Positions 36,297 through 45,578 of a stretch of DNA of 64,000 nucleotides are shown piece by piece. The first letter of the stretch is position 1, and every line of letters starts with the position of its first letter. The notes under the pieces are model-generated. The model was given only the letters and a program-made list of their open reading frames with translations, did no database searches and had not been told where the DNA came from. The stretch comes from Pseudobacillus wudalianchiensis (lineage in GTDB: Bacteria > Bacillota > Bacilli > Bacillales > Domibacillaceae): assembly GCF_001685015.1 (NCBI RefSeq), contig NZ_MAYT01000012.1, positions 372,245 to 436,244 of the forward strand, in the 5' to 3' direction. The translations under genes were made by a program, and so were the position numbers.

Positions 36297-37712
36297 ATGG
36301 TTGTTGGAGAAATCAGTCAGGAAAGAGATCTTGTTATTATTGGCGGCGGACCGGGCGGCTATAGTGCGGCGATCCGGGCCGCCCAGCTCGGTTTGCCGGT
36401 CACATTGATCGAACAAGCGGATCTCGGCGGTGTTTGCTTAAATAAAGGCTGCATTCCGTCTAAAGTGTTTACATATGCAGCGAAAAAACAGTCAGAAATG
36501 AGCCATATGGAAGAGCTTGGCCTTTCAACAGGAGAAAGCACATTTAATGTGGAAAAGCTGCTTTCTTACAAGTCGAAGGTGACAGAACAGCTTCGAAAAG
36601 GCGTAGAAGCCCTTTGCAAAGCGAGCAAAGTAGAGGTCATTAAAGGGAAAGCAGGTTTCATTGCCGAAGATCGTGTCGGTGTTGAAAATGGCCACCAATT
36701 TGATATTTTTGTGTTCAAGCAAGCAATTATCGCCACAGGAAGCTCACCAGTTCTACCACAAGGAATATCGAAAAACGGTGAACGTATTTTACTTTCCCAT
36801 GAAATTTTTGATTTACAGGAGCTGCCTGAACATTTAATTGTGTACGGCAACGACTATATTTCTCTTGAAGTGGCGACAAGCTTTCACGCTTTAGGGACTA
36901 AAGTGACGATCCTGTTAGAAAACGCAGCCGATTTTCCATTTGATGAGTCAGTCAATAAAGAACTAAACCGATTGCTTAAGAAGAAAAAGATCAAAACGAT
37001 AAAAGAAGCAGCTATTCAATCAGCGGAAGAAACAGAAAGCGGCGTACGTATCATGTTGACAACTAGCGAAAAAGCAGAAGAACTAACCGGCTCTCATGTA
37101 TTTATCGCTGGCAGCCGCAAGCCGAACGTACAAGATCTGGGCCTCAACCGCTTTGGTGTCGAACAAACAGACGAAGGGTTTGTGAAGATAAATGGAAACA
37201 TGCAGTCTTCTATTCCTTCTATCTATGCGATTGGCGACGTAACGGAAGGTCCGCTTTTAGCAGTTAAAGCGATCAAGCAAGGAAAGGGAGCAGTAGAAGC
37301 GATCGCTGGCGGCAAGCCGGAAGTAGACTTAACGTTCTTGCCGAACATCGCTCACTCGATCCCGCCGATTGCCTCGGTCGGATTAACGGAACAACAGGCA
37401 CGCGAACTTAGCATCGACATCCGTGTCAGCCAGTTTGCTCTTGGCGGAAATGGCTACGCCATGATTATGGGTAAAAAGGATGGCTTCGTTAAAGTGATTT
37501 CCGATGCTTCTAACGAGATCATGCTCGGCGTTCATATGATTGGCGAAGGAGCAGTTGAATTATCCAGCACATTCGTACAATTGCTTGAAATGGCCGCCAA
37601 AGAAGAAGACGTAAAATTTCCGGCCTACGCTCACCCAAGTTTTAACGAAGGCTTGCTTGAAGCAGTCGAAGGCCTCATCGGACAGGCGATTCACATGGTG
37701 CCGAAAAAATAA
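36297..37712 (+). CDS. 2-Oxoacid dehydrogenase complex E3, dihydrolipoamide dehydrogenase (atypical)
   Basis: A 471-aa flavoprotein. The FAD motif GGGPGG is at 16-21, the redox pair Cys47/Cys52 is in GVCLNKGC, and the C-terminal active-site His-Glu lies in AHPSFNE. The start follows the E2 stop with no gap. The NAD-binding loop is odd: normal E3 has GGGYIG, but here it reads GNDYIS (184-189), and the acidic residue at the end of the next strand is Leu. Either NAD binding is altered or this E3 is a weakened copy that is backed up by another genomic E3. Confidence 0.88.
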   Translation: MVVGEISQERDLVIIGGGPGGYSAAIRAAQLGLPVTLIEQADLGGVCLNKGCIPSKVFTYAAKKQSEMSHMEELGLSTGESTFNVEKLLSYKSKVTEQLRKGVEALCKASKVEVIKGKAGFIAEDRVGVENGHQFDIFVFKQAIIATGSSPVLPQGISKNGERILLSHEIFDLQELPEHLIVYGNDYISLEVATSFHALGTKVTILLENAADFPFDESVNKELNRLLKKKKIKTIKEAAIQSAEETESGVRIMLTTSEKAEELTGSHVFIAGSRKPNVQDLGLNRFGVEQTDEGFVKINGNMQSSIPSIYAIGDVTEGPLLAVKAIKQGKGAVEAIAGGKPEVDLTFLPNIAHSIPPIASVGLTEQQARELSIDIRVSQFALGGNGYAMIMGKKDGFVKVISDASNEIMLGVHMIGEGAVELSSTFVQLLEMAAKEEDVKFPAYAHPSFNEGLLEAVEGLIGQAIHMVPKK

Positions 37713-37721
37713 AAGCAGTCA

Positions 37722-37752
37722 GGCTGTTCCTTTTACGGGAACGGCTTTTTTT
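37722..37752 (+). terminator. Terminator of the phenylalanine dehydrogenase/complex operon
   Basis: GCTGTTCC/GGAACGGC (one G-T pair) with a 7-nt loop and seven T. Confidence 0.88.
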
Positions 37753-37919
37753 AGCAGGAAAAACTCAGCCGGAACGATAAACAAACCCTTATAAATGTGA
37801 GCAACCGAACTGCCATACAGAACAATTTTGCATTTTAGCGAAAAGAGATGCAAACAAGCGCTATATTTAATAGAATAGAAGAAAAGCTTTTTACTACGAG
37901 AAACAAGGGGGTGACTTTT

Positions 37920-38771
37920 ATGAAAACGGCTATTGTAACGGATAGTACGAGCTACCTTTCGAAAGAATTGTGTGACGAGCTACATATACATATGATCCCG
38001 TTAAGTGTGGTAATCGGGCAGGAAACATATAGAGAAGAACTAGATATTACGGCAGAAGAATTTTATGAAGTCGTCCGCACAGAGGCGAAGCTGCCGACGA
38101 CGACGCAGCCGCCGATTGGCGAGTTTGTGAAATTGTATGAGTGCTTGGCAGATGAAGGCTATGAGGCGGTAATCGGCATCTATTTATCGAGCGGGATCAG
38201 CGGTACGTATCAGACGTCTATCGCTGCTGCTGATATGGTGGAAGGCTTAGCCGTCCACTCGTTCGACTCGGAAATCAGCTGTGGTCCGCAGGCGTTTTAT
38301 GCAATTCGTGCTGCTGAACTGGCTTTGGAAGGAAAAGGGCCGGAAGCGATTTTGCAGGAGCTGGAAGCGATGCGGTCATCTGTGAAAGCGTATTTTGTTG
38401 TCGATGATTTAAATCATTTGAAGCGGGGCGGGCGATTAAGCAGTGCTCAGGCTTTAATCGGCGGGCTTTTGCAAGTGAAGCCGTTGCTGTATTTTGTTGA
38501 TAAGGTCATTGTGCCGTTTGAGAAAATTCGCACGAGCAAAAAAGCACTCAAACGGGTCGCTGATCTATTCGGAGAAGACTATGAAAAAGGTGAGCCGCTA
38601 GAAGCGGTGATTATTCATGCTAATCGGGAAAAAGAAGCCCGTCTTTGGGTAGAAGAGCTGAAGGAGCGATTCCCAGAAGCTACTTTCACGATTAGCTACT
38701 TCGGTCCAGTTATTGGAACCCATCTTGGTGAAGGCGCCTTTGGTTTTGGCTGGACAAAGAAGCGGGATTAA
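37920..38771 (+). CDS. DegV-family fatty-acid-binding protein
   Basis: A 283-aa two-domain protein beginning MKTAIVTDSTSYLSKELCDE. The conserved TTTQPPIGEF, SSGISGTYQ and LNHLKRGGRLSSAQALIGGLLQVKPLL blocks mark a DegV/FakB-type protein that binds a fatty acid for the FakA kinase. B. subtilis yviA occupies the place between degU and comFA; this gene marks the right edge of the inserted catabolic island. The ATG at 37920 follows AAGGGGGTG. Confidence 0.9.
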   Translation: MKTAIVTDSTSYLSKELCDELHIHMIPLSVVIGQETYREELDITAEEFYEVVRTEAKLPTTTQPPIGEFVKLYECLADEGYEAVIGIYLSSGISGTYQTSIAAADMVEGLAVHSFDSEISCGPQAFYAIRAAELALEGKGPEAILQELEAMRSSVKAYFVVDDLNHLKRGGRLSSAQALIGGLLQVKPLLYFVDKVIVPFEKIRTSKKALKRVADLFGEDYEKGEPLEAVIIHANREKEARLWVEELKERFPEATFTISYFGPVIGTHLGEGAFGFGWTKKRD

Positions 38772-38905
38772 TGTGTTTCGCTAATAAAATGGTGATGTTG
38801 GATGATAAAATTGATTTTTGGCTAATAAACTCGATTATTCCGATAAAATAAACAAGCGGCCAGCTAGCTCATTATCTATGAAAAAGCAGAGAGGGGTCGT
38901 TTCAT

Positions 38906-39532
38906 ATGTTTGACATTTCAACTTTAGGTACATTCATCGCGGTTGTAATGGGGCTGTTTTTAATTCCGGGCCCTGCTGTTTTTCTGACCATTACCCGGAC
39001 GGCACAGAGTGGGCGTAAAGCGGGCATTATGGCGGGCGCTGGTATTGCGACCGGGGATTTTATCCATACGGTGTTTGCGGCTATTGGACTTTCCGCCATT
39101 CTCATGACATCTGCGCTCGCCTTCAATATCGTGAAATTTGCGGGTGCTGCTTATTTGCTTTACATGGGCATCCGGGCGATGTTGGAAAAGCCTGCTGATC
39201 CGGAAATGCCTAAGGTTTCACCGGTTTCGAGCGCTAGCGTATACGGCCAGGCGATTATTGCTGAGGTACTCAATCCCAAAACAGCTCTTTTCTTTTTAGC
39301 CTTTTTACCGCAGTTTATCCATCCAGAGCAAGGAGCTGCGATCATACAGTTCCTTGTGCTCGGTCTCATTTTTGTATTCATGAGCTTTACGTATACCACT
39401 CTAATCGCTGTCGGCATGGGTCCGCTTGGAAGATTAGTCAAGCGGATTTCCTGGATCGGCAGATGGAGCGGTAAAATTGTCGGCACGATTTATATCGCAC
39501 TCGGTTTGAAAGTAGCTTTTCAAAATCAGTAA
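38906..39532 (+). CDS. LysE/RhtB-family amino-acid exporter
   Basis: A 208-aa membrane protein with about six helices. The N-terminal GLFLIPGPAVFLTITRTAQSG and the middle AEVLNPKTALFFLAFLPQF are RhtB-family hallmarks. Members export lysine, threonine, homoserine or leucine; the substrate here is unknown. Confidence 0.88.
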   Translation: MFDISTLGTFIAVVMGLFLIPGPAVFLTITRTAQSGRKAGIMAGAGIATGDFIHTVFAAIGLSAILMTSALAFNIVKFAGAAYLLYMGIRAMLEKPADPEMPKVSPVSSASVYGQAIIAEVLNPKTALFFLAFLPQFIHPEQGAAIIQFLVLGLIFVFMSFTYTTLIAVGMGPLGRLVKRISWIGRWSGKIVGTIYIALGLKVAFQNQ

Positions 39533-39538
39533 GATACA

Positions 39539-39569
39539 GGCTCTCCCTTCTCCTAATTAGGGAGAGCTA
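39539..39569 (+). terminator. Hairpin after the LysE-type gene
   Basis: GGCTCTCCC/GGGAGAGCT with a 12-nt loop. The T tract is poor, so termination would be weak. Confidence 0.4.
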
Positions 39570-39605
39570 TATAATAGAAGAAACTCATCAAAAAGGAGAT
39601 AAAAC

Positions 39606-40973
39606 ATGCATCCCTCTCATTCTTCCTCTTCAATCGCCGCCTTTCTTTCCGGCCGGCTCCTGCTCCAAGAAGAAATCCCCTTTCCACTCCCAGACTCTCC
39701 GAACACCGAGCGGCTTCCCGGTATTTCAAAGAAAAAGCAAACTTTTTATTGTGAGCGTTGCGGCAATGATCAACAAGACCGATTTGCTGTTTTTCCATGT
39801 GCTCGCTGTAAAACAATGTGTCCCTATTGCCGCCATTGCCTGATGATGGGGCGTGTCTCCGGTTGTACTCAGCTCGTTCACTGGACAGGTCCAGAACCGC
39901 CGCATGAAGGAAACGGCACGCTTCAGTGGAGCGGCCAGTTATCAGAAGGACAGTCGGCTGCCTCTCGTGCTGTTGTTCAGGCTGTTCGCCATAACAGCGA
40001 ACAGTTAATTTGGGCGGTATGCGGAGCCGGTAAAACAGAAGTGCTCTTTCGTGGCATCGAATCCGCCTTGCTTGCAGGAAAACGCGTTTGTATCGCCACT
40101 CCGAGGACAGATGTGGTCCTTGAGCTGGCTCCGCGTCTGCAAAAGGTCTTCCCTGGAACAACTGTTACGGCTTTATATGGCGGCAGCCCTGACCGTCACC
40201 GCTACAGTCCGCTCGTTGTCTCTACCACTCACCAATTGTTTCGCTTCTATCAAGCATTTGACGTGACGATTGTCGATGAAGTCGATGCTTTTCCTTATTC
40301 CTATGACACCTCCTTGCAATTTGCTGTTCAAAAAGCCCGCAAACCTGAATCCGCTCTTATTTACTTAACAGCCACCCCAAACGAAACGTGGCAAAAAGAA
40401 TGCCGCCAAGGCAATAGGCCATTCGTCAAAATTCCTGCCCGCTTTCATCGCCAGCCGCTGCCTGTTCCTCTGCTCAGCTGGTGCGGCAACTGGAGAAAGG
40501 CGACTCAAAAAGGACGATTGCCAGCCAATGTAAAAGACTGGACGATGAAGCGTCTGCAGGAGAACAAGCAAGCCCTTCTCTTTTTCCCGCATATTGACTC
40601 TATGCAGAAAGCTCTCCTGTTGTTTCAACAGTTAGACCCTTTGATCACCTCTGTGCATGCAGAAGACCCCCAGCGAAAAGAAAAGGTCGCCCTTATGCGT
40701 ACGCGGCAGCTGCCGCTTTTATTATCTACGACCATCCTAGAACGTGGAGTAACATTCCCGAACATTGACGTCGCTGTGATCGGCGCAGAAGACGATGTGT
40801 TTACTGAAAGTGCGCTCGTGCAAATCGCCGGACGTGCCGGCAGAAGTGCAGATTTTCCGGACGGGGAAGTTCGCTTTTTTCACTACGGTAAAACAAAAGC
40901 GATCGTGAAGGCGGTTTCCCATATTGAACAAATGAACAGAGAAGGGATAGAAAGGGGGTGGCTTGATCGATGA
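39606..40973 (+). CDS. comFA: ComFA, DNA-uptake ATPase/helicase
   Basis: A 455-aa DEAD-box-type ATPase that helps pull transforming DNA through the membrane channel. The N-terminal four-Cys zinc finger (CERCGND and CARCKTMCPYC) is at about 49-80. Walker A is CGAGKTE, Walker B is VDEVD, and the C-terminal helicase domain has QIAGRAGRS. The start lies 7 bases after AAAAGGAG. The comFA-comFC order is the B. subtilis one, without comFB. Confidence 0.93.
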   Translation: MHPSHSSSSIAAFLSGRLLLQEEIPFPLPDSPNTERLPGISKKKQTFYCERCGNDQQDRFAVFPCARCKTMCPYCRHCLMMGRVSGCTQLVHWTGPEPPHEGNGTLQWSGQLSEGQSAASRAVVQAVRHNSEQLIWAVCGAGKTEVLFRGIESALLAGKRVCIATPRTDVVLELAPRLQKVFPGTTVTALYGGSPDRHRYSPLVVSTTHQLFRFYQAFDVTIVDEVDAFPYSYDTSLQFAVQKARKPESALIYLTATPNETWQKECRQGNRPFVKIPARFHRQPLPVPLLSWCGNWRKATQKGRLPANVKDWTMKRLQENKQALLFFPHIDSMQKALLLFQQLDPLITSVHAEDPQRKEKVALMRTRQLPLLLSTTILERGVTFPNIDVAVIGAEDDVFTESALVQIAGRAGRSADFPDGEVRFFHYGKTKAIVKAVSHIEQMNREGIERGWLDR

Positions 40974-41683
40974 ATAAGTGTTTGCTATGCGAGGAAGAAA
41001 CAAATAGGATATTAAGCTGGCATCAATTTTTCCTGCTGGAGGACCCGCCTGTCATTTGCGAGAAGTGCCGGCAGTCCTTTGAAAAAATAAAGGGAGAAGG
41101 CTGTCGAACTTGTTCACGTCCGCTTGCTGCGCTTGATTCGTCTTTTATCATTGAAGGGGTTTGTCTAGACTGTGTGCGCTGGGAAGAAGATCCGCTTTAT
41201 CGGGGAGCGCTTGTTGAAAACCGCTCACTATACGTTTATAACGACGCGATGAAAGAAGTGATTGCCCGTTTCAAATATCGGGGCGATTATGTGCTAGCTA
41301 AACTATTTGCCAAAGACATCAGAGAAACAGCGAAGCAGATGACGTATGATCTAGTTGTCGCCGTGCCACTTAGTGAAGAGCGCCTATATGAACGGAGATT
41401 TAATCAAGCTGAAGCATTGGCCGAAGAAGCCGGACTTGAAATCACTCCTGTTCTTGAGCGTATCCATTCTGAAAAGCAATCAAAGAAATCCCGTGTGGAA
41501 CGCCTCCAAGCTCCTCAAGTTTTTAAAATAAAAGAAAAATCCTCCTTTTGTCATAAAAAAATTCTCATCCTGGACGATATATATACTACAGGCTCTACCC
41601 TAAGGCAGGCCGCTTACTTGTTGAAACAGGCAGGAGCAGCGGAAGTGAGTGCACTCACGCTTGCCAGAGGACAAGGAACCTAA
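40970..41683 (+). CDS. comFC: ComFC, competence phosphoribosyltransferase-like protein
   Basis: A 237-aa protein. The N-terminal zinc finger has CLLCEEE, CEKCRQSF and CRTCSRP. The C-terminal PRTase-like domain ends with the ILDDIYTTGSTLRQAA phosphoribosyl loop. ComFC works with ComFA in transformation. The start overlaps the comFA stop by 4 bases. Confidence 0.93.
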   Translation: MNKCLLCEEETNRILSWHQFFLLEDPPVICEKCRQSFEKIKGEGCRTCSRPLAALDSSFIIEGVCLDCVRWEEDPLYRGALVENRSLYVYNDAMKEVIARFKYRGDYVLAKLFAKDIRETAKQMTYDLVVAVPLSEERLYERRFNQAEALAEEAGLEITPVLERIHSEKQSKKSRVERLQAPQVFKIKEKSSFCHKKILILDDIYTTGSTLRQAAYLLKQAGAAEVSALTLARGQGT

Positions 41684-41704
41684 GTGATTGTTGGAGGTAT
41701 TAAT

Positions 41705-42124
41705 ATGGGGGAAATTGTCAACTGTCCGCGTTGCGGTGATCTTTACATGGAGAATGCATTTCGTGATGTTTGTGCGAAGTGTGCAAAAGAAGAAGAACAA
41801 CTGTATGAAACAGTCTATAAATTTTTACGCCAGCGGGAAAACCGGGCAGCTACAATTGAACGAGTTGTAGAAGTGACAGGAGTGGATGAGGTGCTCATTC
41901 ACAAATGGATGAAAAAAGGCCGACTCCATGCAGCCCATTTTCCGAACCTCGGCTATCCATGTGACCGATGCGGAGCCATTATTAACAAAGGCAAGATTTG
42001 CGGGAATTGTTCAAACGACATTGAAACGGATTTAAAGCAAATCCAGCGTGAGGAAGCCTTTGCAGCCGAAAAAGTAAAACATGAAAAGCACACAACTTAT
42101 TTTGCGGCGAATAAAAGAAATTAA
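41705..42124 (+). CDS. yvyF: YvyF, flagellar operon zinc-finger protein
   Basis: A 139-aa protein with an N-terminal zinc ribbon (CPRCGDL and CAKCAKEE), a central MerR-like helical part (EVTGVDEVLIHKWMKKGRL) and a second zinc ribbon (CDRCGAII and CGNCSND). The location between comFC and flgM is that of B. subtilis yvyF, whose function is poorly known. ATG 41705 follows TTGGAGG. Confidence 0.88.
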   Translation: MGEIVNCPRCGDLYMENAFRDVCAKCAKEEEQLYETVYKFLRQRENRAATIERVVEVTGVDEVLIHKWMKKGRLHAAHFPNLGYPCDRCGAIINKGKICGNCSNDIETDLKQIQREEAFAAEKVKHEKHTTYFAANKRN

Positions 42125-42215
42125 AAATAGAGATAGTAAAAATGACCCGATTTTCTTTTTTGAGCGGCAATGGACCTTTAAGAAAAATTGATAAAAACCG
42201 CCTATGAAACCGCTG

Positions 42216-42242
42216 TTAACTTTTTTTCCAAAAAACCGATAT
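42216..42242 (+). promoter_or_regulatory. Sigma-D promoter of flgM
   Basis: TTAA, 15-bp spacer, ACCGATAT, close to the sigma-D consensus TAAA-N15-GCCGATAT, 54 bases before flgM. Confidence 0.75.
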
Positions 42243-42296
42243 AATGAGTAATCAAATGAGAAAATCGGAAAAAAAGAAAGAGAGGGATCAACAGAC

Positions 42297-42560
42297 GTGA
42301 AAATTAACCAGAATGGCGTGTCCGGCATCAATCCGTACCAAAGACAGCTAAACAAAGTGCAAGAGGCAAAAAAAGCGGTCGAGGCGCCAAAAGATAAACT
42401 GGAAATCTCTTCAGCGGCAAAAGGCATGCAGGAAGTGTCTAAATTGACAAAAGAACGTATGGAAAAAATCGCAAGCCTGAAACAACAGGTAGCCAAAGGT
42501 GAATATCAGCCGCAGCCGGAGAAAATCGCTGAGGGCATTGTGAAGTTTTATAAGAAATAG
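42297..42560 (+). CDS. flgM: FlgM, anti-sigma-D factor
   Basis: An 87-aa protein with a GTG start. The C-terminal half (SSAAKGMQEVSKLTKERMEKIASLKQ, KIAEGIVKFY) is the sigma-binding FlgM domain. It holds sigma-D inactive until the hook-basal body is complete. It is driven by a sigma-D promoter and followed by a terminator. Confidence 0.93.
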   Translation: MKINQNGVSGINPYQRQLNKVQEAKKAVEAPKDKLEISSAAKGMQEVSKLTKERMEKIASLKQQVAKGEYQPQPEKIAEGIVKFYKK

Positions 42561-42566
42561 AAAAGA

Positions 42567-42605
42567 AGAGAGGGTCTGCTTGCAATCAAGCCCTCTCTCT
42601 TTTTT
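42567..42605 (+). terminator. Terminator after flgM
   Basis: AGAGAGGG/CCCTCTCT with a 16-nt loop and six T. A second, weaker hairpin (GCTCAAGGTTGAGC plus T6) follows at about 42624. Confidence 0.8.
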
Positions 42606-42692
42606 AAGTCAAACGAGCGATTGTGCTCAAGGTTGAGCAATTTTTTGTTAAATAGGACGAATGATTATCCATTTTATTGGAGAGTGAAAAAT

Positions 42693-45245
42693 ATGCAGGT
42701 GAATTTGGATCCTAAGCTTTCAGCCGTCTCATCAGAAGGGACTTCATTGATATTGAAGGAAGGAGACGTTTATCAAGCAAAGGTAAAAGAGAAACTGCCG
42801 GGTAATGAAGCTATACTACAGATTAGAGGCAAGGACGTCACAGTAAAAGTAGAAGGGGATTTGCCAGAGAGCGGAAAAGTAGCAATAGAAGTCCTTCAGA
42901 CAAAAGATGGGATGCCAGTAGTCAAAGCAGCTGAAGCGGCTGGAAGGCCGGCAGAAAAAATGACGGCCGATCAACTGCTTGTCCGATTGAATAGCGGTCA
43001 GCCATTATCATCCGACGTCAAAGCCGCAGTGAGCGTTTTAATGGAAAAAGGAATACCGTTAAATAGAGAGACTCTTCAAGAGATCAAGTTATTTGTCGGG
43101 AAAGCAGAAGGGTCTCTGCCGCAAAAGCTGGAAACTATAAAAGCAGCTGCTAATAAACAGCTAGAGATAACTGCCAAACAGCTAAGCTATGTTCATGATG
43201 CTCTTCATAAAAGCTCAGTAGGCGAGTCAGTTAGCCAATTACTTAAAGAAACAGGGCTGGAGCTGGAGACGCAAGCTAAGCCTGCATATACTTCACAGAA
43301 ATTAGTTGAAACAGCTATCCAAAAACTAACGGATGTATTGCAGGCGGTAGCAAAACAAAGACCAAACGATCCTGTTATTCAGCAATTAATCGAAGCACTA
43401 AAGCAAGGAGAAAGCGTTAAGAAAGTCGGAGAAGCAATCAAGCTGCAATTTGCTAAAGAATTGTTAACTTCTCCGCAAATTTCAAAAAGCATAGACGATG
43501 CTATTAAACTAGAAATGCTAGCTAATCGTATGTCCCCTGCAACAGCGGTAGCAGCAGAAAAAACAGAAATAACAGCTGCGCAAAAATTAACAGCCATCCT
43601 ACAGACATTGGGGAAACAGAATCCGGGTTCCATGGCTATCGGACAATTGATTGAAGAGTTGCAGCAAGGAGCGGACCTAACTGAAATTAGTGAAGCAGTT
43701 AAGGATAAGTTTTCCAAAGAATTATCAGCTTCTCCGCAGTTGTTAAAAGAAATAGACCATCTAATTGGACAGGAAAAAGCGAAGGCAAACGTTCAGCCAG
43801 ATGTTAAAGCGATTAACGCAAAAACAGAGATTAATGAAGCAATTCGTATGGTCAAAAAAGAGCCAGACATGCAAAAATTGTTGAGACAGGTTCGTGACGG
43901 ACTGCTAGCAGATAATAAATTGCCTGCTGGCTTGGGTAAATCAATCGAATTAGGTGTTGAAAAAGCAGAACAGGAAATGGCAGGGGGGAAAGAGCTTGCT
44001 GCGCGTGGAGAACTAATGCACATTCTCCAAGAGGCAGATGCGAAACTGCAGCCAGCATCCCTTATTCCTGCCGATGAGGTATACACAATACCCAATGAAA
44101 TAATCGCGTCTCTTCCTGCTCATTCGAAAGACTTAATTGTTACCAAAATCACTGAAAAACTTTCGCAAATGACAATCGATTTCAAACAAATAAAGCGGGA
44201 CATTTCTCGGAATCTGCAAATGATGGACGGACTGATAAACCAATTCAAACAGCGTTCTCTCCCGCAAGTAAAGCCTCTGCTGGAATCGACGATTAAAATG
44301 CTTGATAAAACGATTCTAAAAGGAGACTTTCTGCTATATACAGACATGGCAACGGAGAAGAAGCTTCTAAGAGCCAGCTCACAACTCTCCGAAGCAAAAC
44401 AGCTGCTTATGAAGGGACAAACTTCGGAAGCTAGTAAAATTGTTAGTGAAGTAAAAAAATTAATAGAGAATGTTATATTCAAACCGGCCGATGTCCGAGT
44501 AAAGCATTTCGTTTCAAAAGAATTGCTTCAATTTGAACCGCCATCTTTAAAAAAGGAAACAGCTGAAGGTATCAGTCAATCCTTGCGCATGATGCATGAT
44601 GAGCCAACGGGCCGACGAGCATTTGAACACATGCGTACAATGGGATTGACCTACGAACATGAGCAGGCGAATGCTCTCTTATCGAAGGGGAAACCACAAG
44701 AGGAGCTAAATGCTTCATTGAAAAATATGTTAATGCGGATGGCTCAGACGGATGAAGGCAGTGCGGGTGGAAAAACAGATCAGTTGCTTTCACAAATTAC
44801 CGGTCAACAGCTTTTAAGCAAAACAGATACAGGCGGCCTGCAAAGTATGATGATGTCACTGCCATTTTTACTGCAAGACAAAGTAGAAAACTTTAAAGTC
44901 TTCATTCAGTCAAAAAGCGGTCAACAGACAGTTGATTGGGAGAATTGTAGTCTTTATTTTCTATTTGAAACAAAAAAGCTTGGCGAAATAGGTGTGTCTT
45001 TAACAGCAGTTGACCGATTGTTATCAATAAAAGTGAAAAATGATAAGCCAGGTTTTAAAGAACGGATGTCTCCTCTTGCAGAAGCAGCAAAAGAACGTTT
45101 GGGAGATATCGGTTATCAAGTGGGAGCTATTCAATTTGAAGAATTGACAAAAGAAGCTGCTCCTTCAGCCAGATCTAAGAAGGAAAAATCAGAAAATACA
45201 CTTCTCCCAGTGATGACAGAGAAAGGATATGACTACACAATATGA
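42693..45245 (+). CDS. FliK/YlqG-like flagellar hook-length control protein
   Basis: An 850-aa protein. The N-terminal about 90 residues form a small beta-rich domain (AILQIRGKDVTVKVEGDLP). A long Lys/Glu/Ala/Gln-rich helical region follows, with internally similar segments near residues 220-280 and 305-365 (QKLTDVLQ/QKLTAILQ). The C-terminal domain (about 720-820) has the FliK-type VENFKVFIQSK and LGEIGVSLTAVDR strands. B. subtilis keeps a similar ylqG-ylqH pair elsewhere. The start is the ATG behind TTGGAGAGTG; it overlaps the next gene by 4 bases. Confidence 0.78.
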   Translation: MQVNLDPKLSAVSSEGTSLILKEGDVYQAKVKEKLPGNEAILQIRGKDVTVKVEGDLPESGKVAIEVLQTKDGMPVVKAAEAAGRPAEKMTADQLLVRLNSGQPLSSDVKAAVSVLMEKGIPLNRETLQEIKLFVGKAEGSLPQKLETIKAAANKQLEITAKQLSYVHDALHKSSVGESVSQLLKETGLELETQAKPAYTSQKLVETAIQKLTDVLQAVAKQRPNDPVIQQLIEALKQGESVKKVGEAIKLQFAKELLTSPQISKSIDDAIKLEMLANRMSPATAVAAEKTEITAAQKLTAILQTLGKQNPGSMAIGQLIEELQQGADLTEISEAVKDKFSKELSASPQLLKEIDHLIGQEKAKANVQPDVKAINAKTEINEAIRMVKKEPDMQKLLRQVRDGLLADNKLPAGLGKSIELGVEKAEQEMAGGKELAARGELMHILQEADAKLQPASLIPADEVYTIPNEIIASLPAHSKDLIVTKITEKLSQMTIDFKQIKRDISRNLQMMDGLINQFKQRSLPQVKPLLESTIKMLDKTILKGDFLLYTDMATEKKLLRASSQLSEAKQLLMKGQTSEASKIVSEVKKLIENVIFKPADVRVKHFVSKELLQFEPPSLKKETAEGISQSLRMMHDEPTGRRAFEHMRTMGLTYEHEQANALLSKGKPQEELNASLKNMLMRMAQTDEGSAGGKTDQLLSQITGQQLLSKTDTGGLQSMMMSLPFLLQDKVENFKVFIQSKSGQQTVDWENCSLYFLFETKKLGEIGVSLTAVDRLLSIKVKNDKPGFKERMSPLAEAAKERLGDIGYQVGAIQFEELTKEAAPSARSKKEKSENTLLPVMTEKGYDYTI

Positions 45246-45535
45246 TGCCAAAATATTTTAATCAGGTCAGCCGAAAGCGTATGAATGGTCCTTCTGCTGC
45301 GGTCATTCGTTATGATGAAGGCAGCGATACACCCACTGTCGTCGCCCAGGGAAAGGGGCAGCTTGCCGCAAAAATCATTGAATTGGCCAATAAGCATAAT
45401 ATCCATATGGAGGAAGATGAGAGCTTATTGTCCAATCTTCTTGACATCGATCTCGGTGACAGCATTCCTCCTCAGTTATATACGGCTATTGCGGAAATTT
45501 TGATTTTGATAGAAGAAATGGAAAAAAAGTATTAA
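45242..45535 (+). CDS. FlhB C-terminal-domain homologue (YlqH/FlhX)
   Basis: A 97-aa protein that corresponds only to the cytoplasmic end of FlhB, the export-gate switch. GPSAAVIRYDEGSDTPTVVAQGKGQLAAKIIELA matches the region after the NPTH autocleavage site of FlhB; the NPTH motif itself is not present. It overlaps the FliK-like gene, as expected for a switch that FliK-type proteins address. Confidence 0.85.
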   Translation: MMPKYFNQVSRKRMNGPSAAVIRYDEGSDTPTVVAQGKGQLAAKIIELANKHNIHMEEDESLLSNLLDIDLGDSIPPQLYTAIAEILILIEEMEKKY

Positions 45536-45558
45536 TTATTCTTAACGCTGTCCGATAA
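45532..45558 (+). promoter_or_regulatory. Possible sigma-D promoter of the fliS-flagellin pair
   Basis: TTAA, 15-bp spacer, TCCGATAA, ending about 20 bases before the fliS-like gene. One base departs from the CCGATAT core. Confidence 0.45.
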
Positions 45559-45578
45559 AAAAGATAGCTAGGAGGGGA

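Noticed and set aside
39553..40161. 202-codon frame antisense to comFA
   Set aside because: Shadow frame; ComFA motifs on the plus strand are unambiguous.
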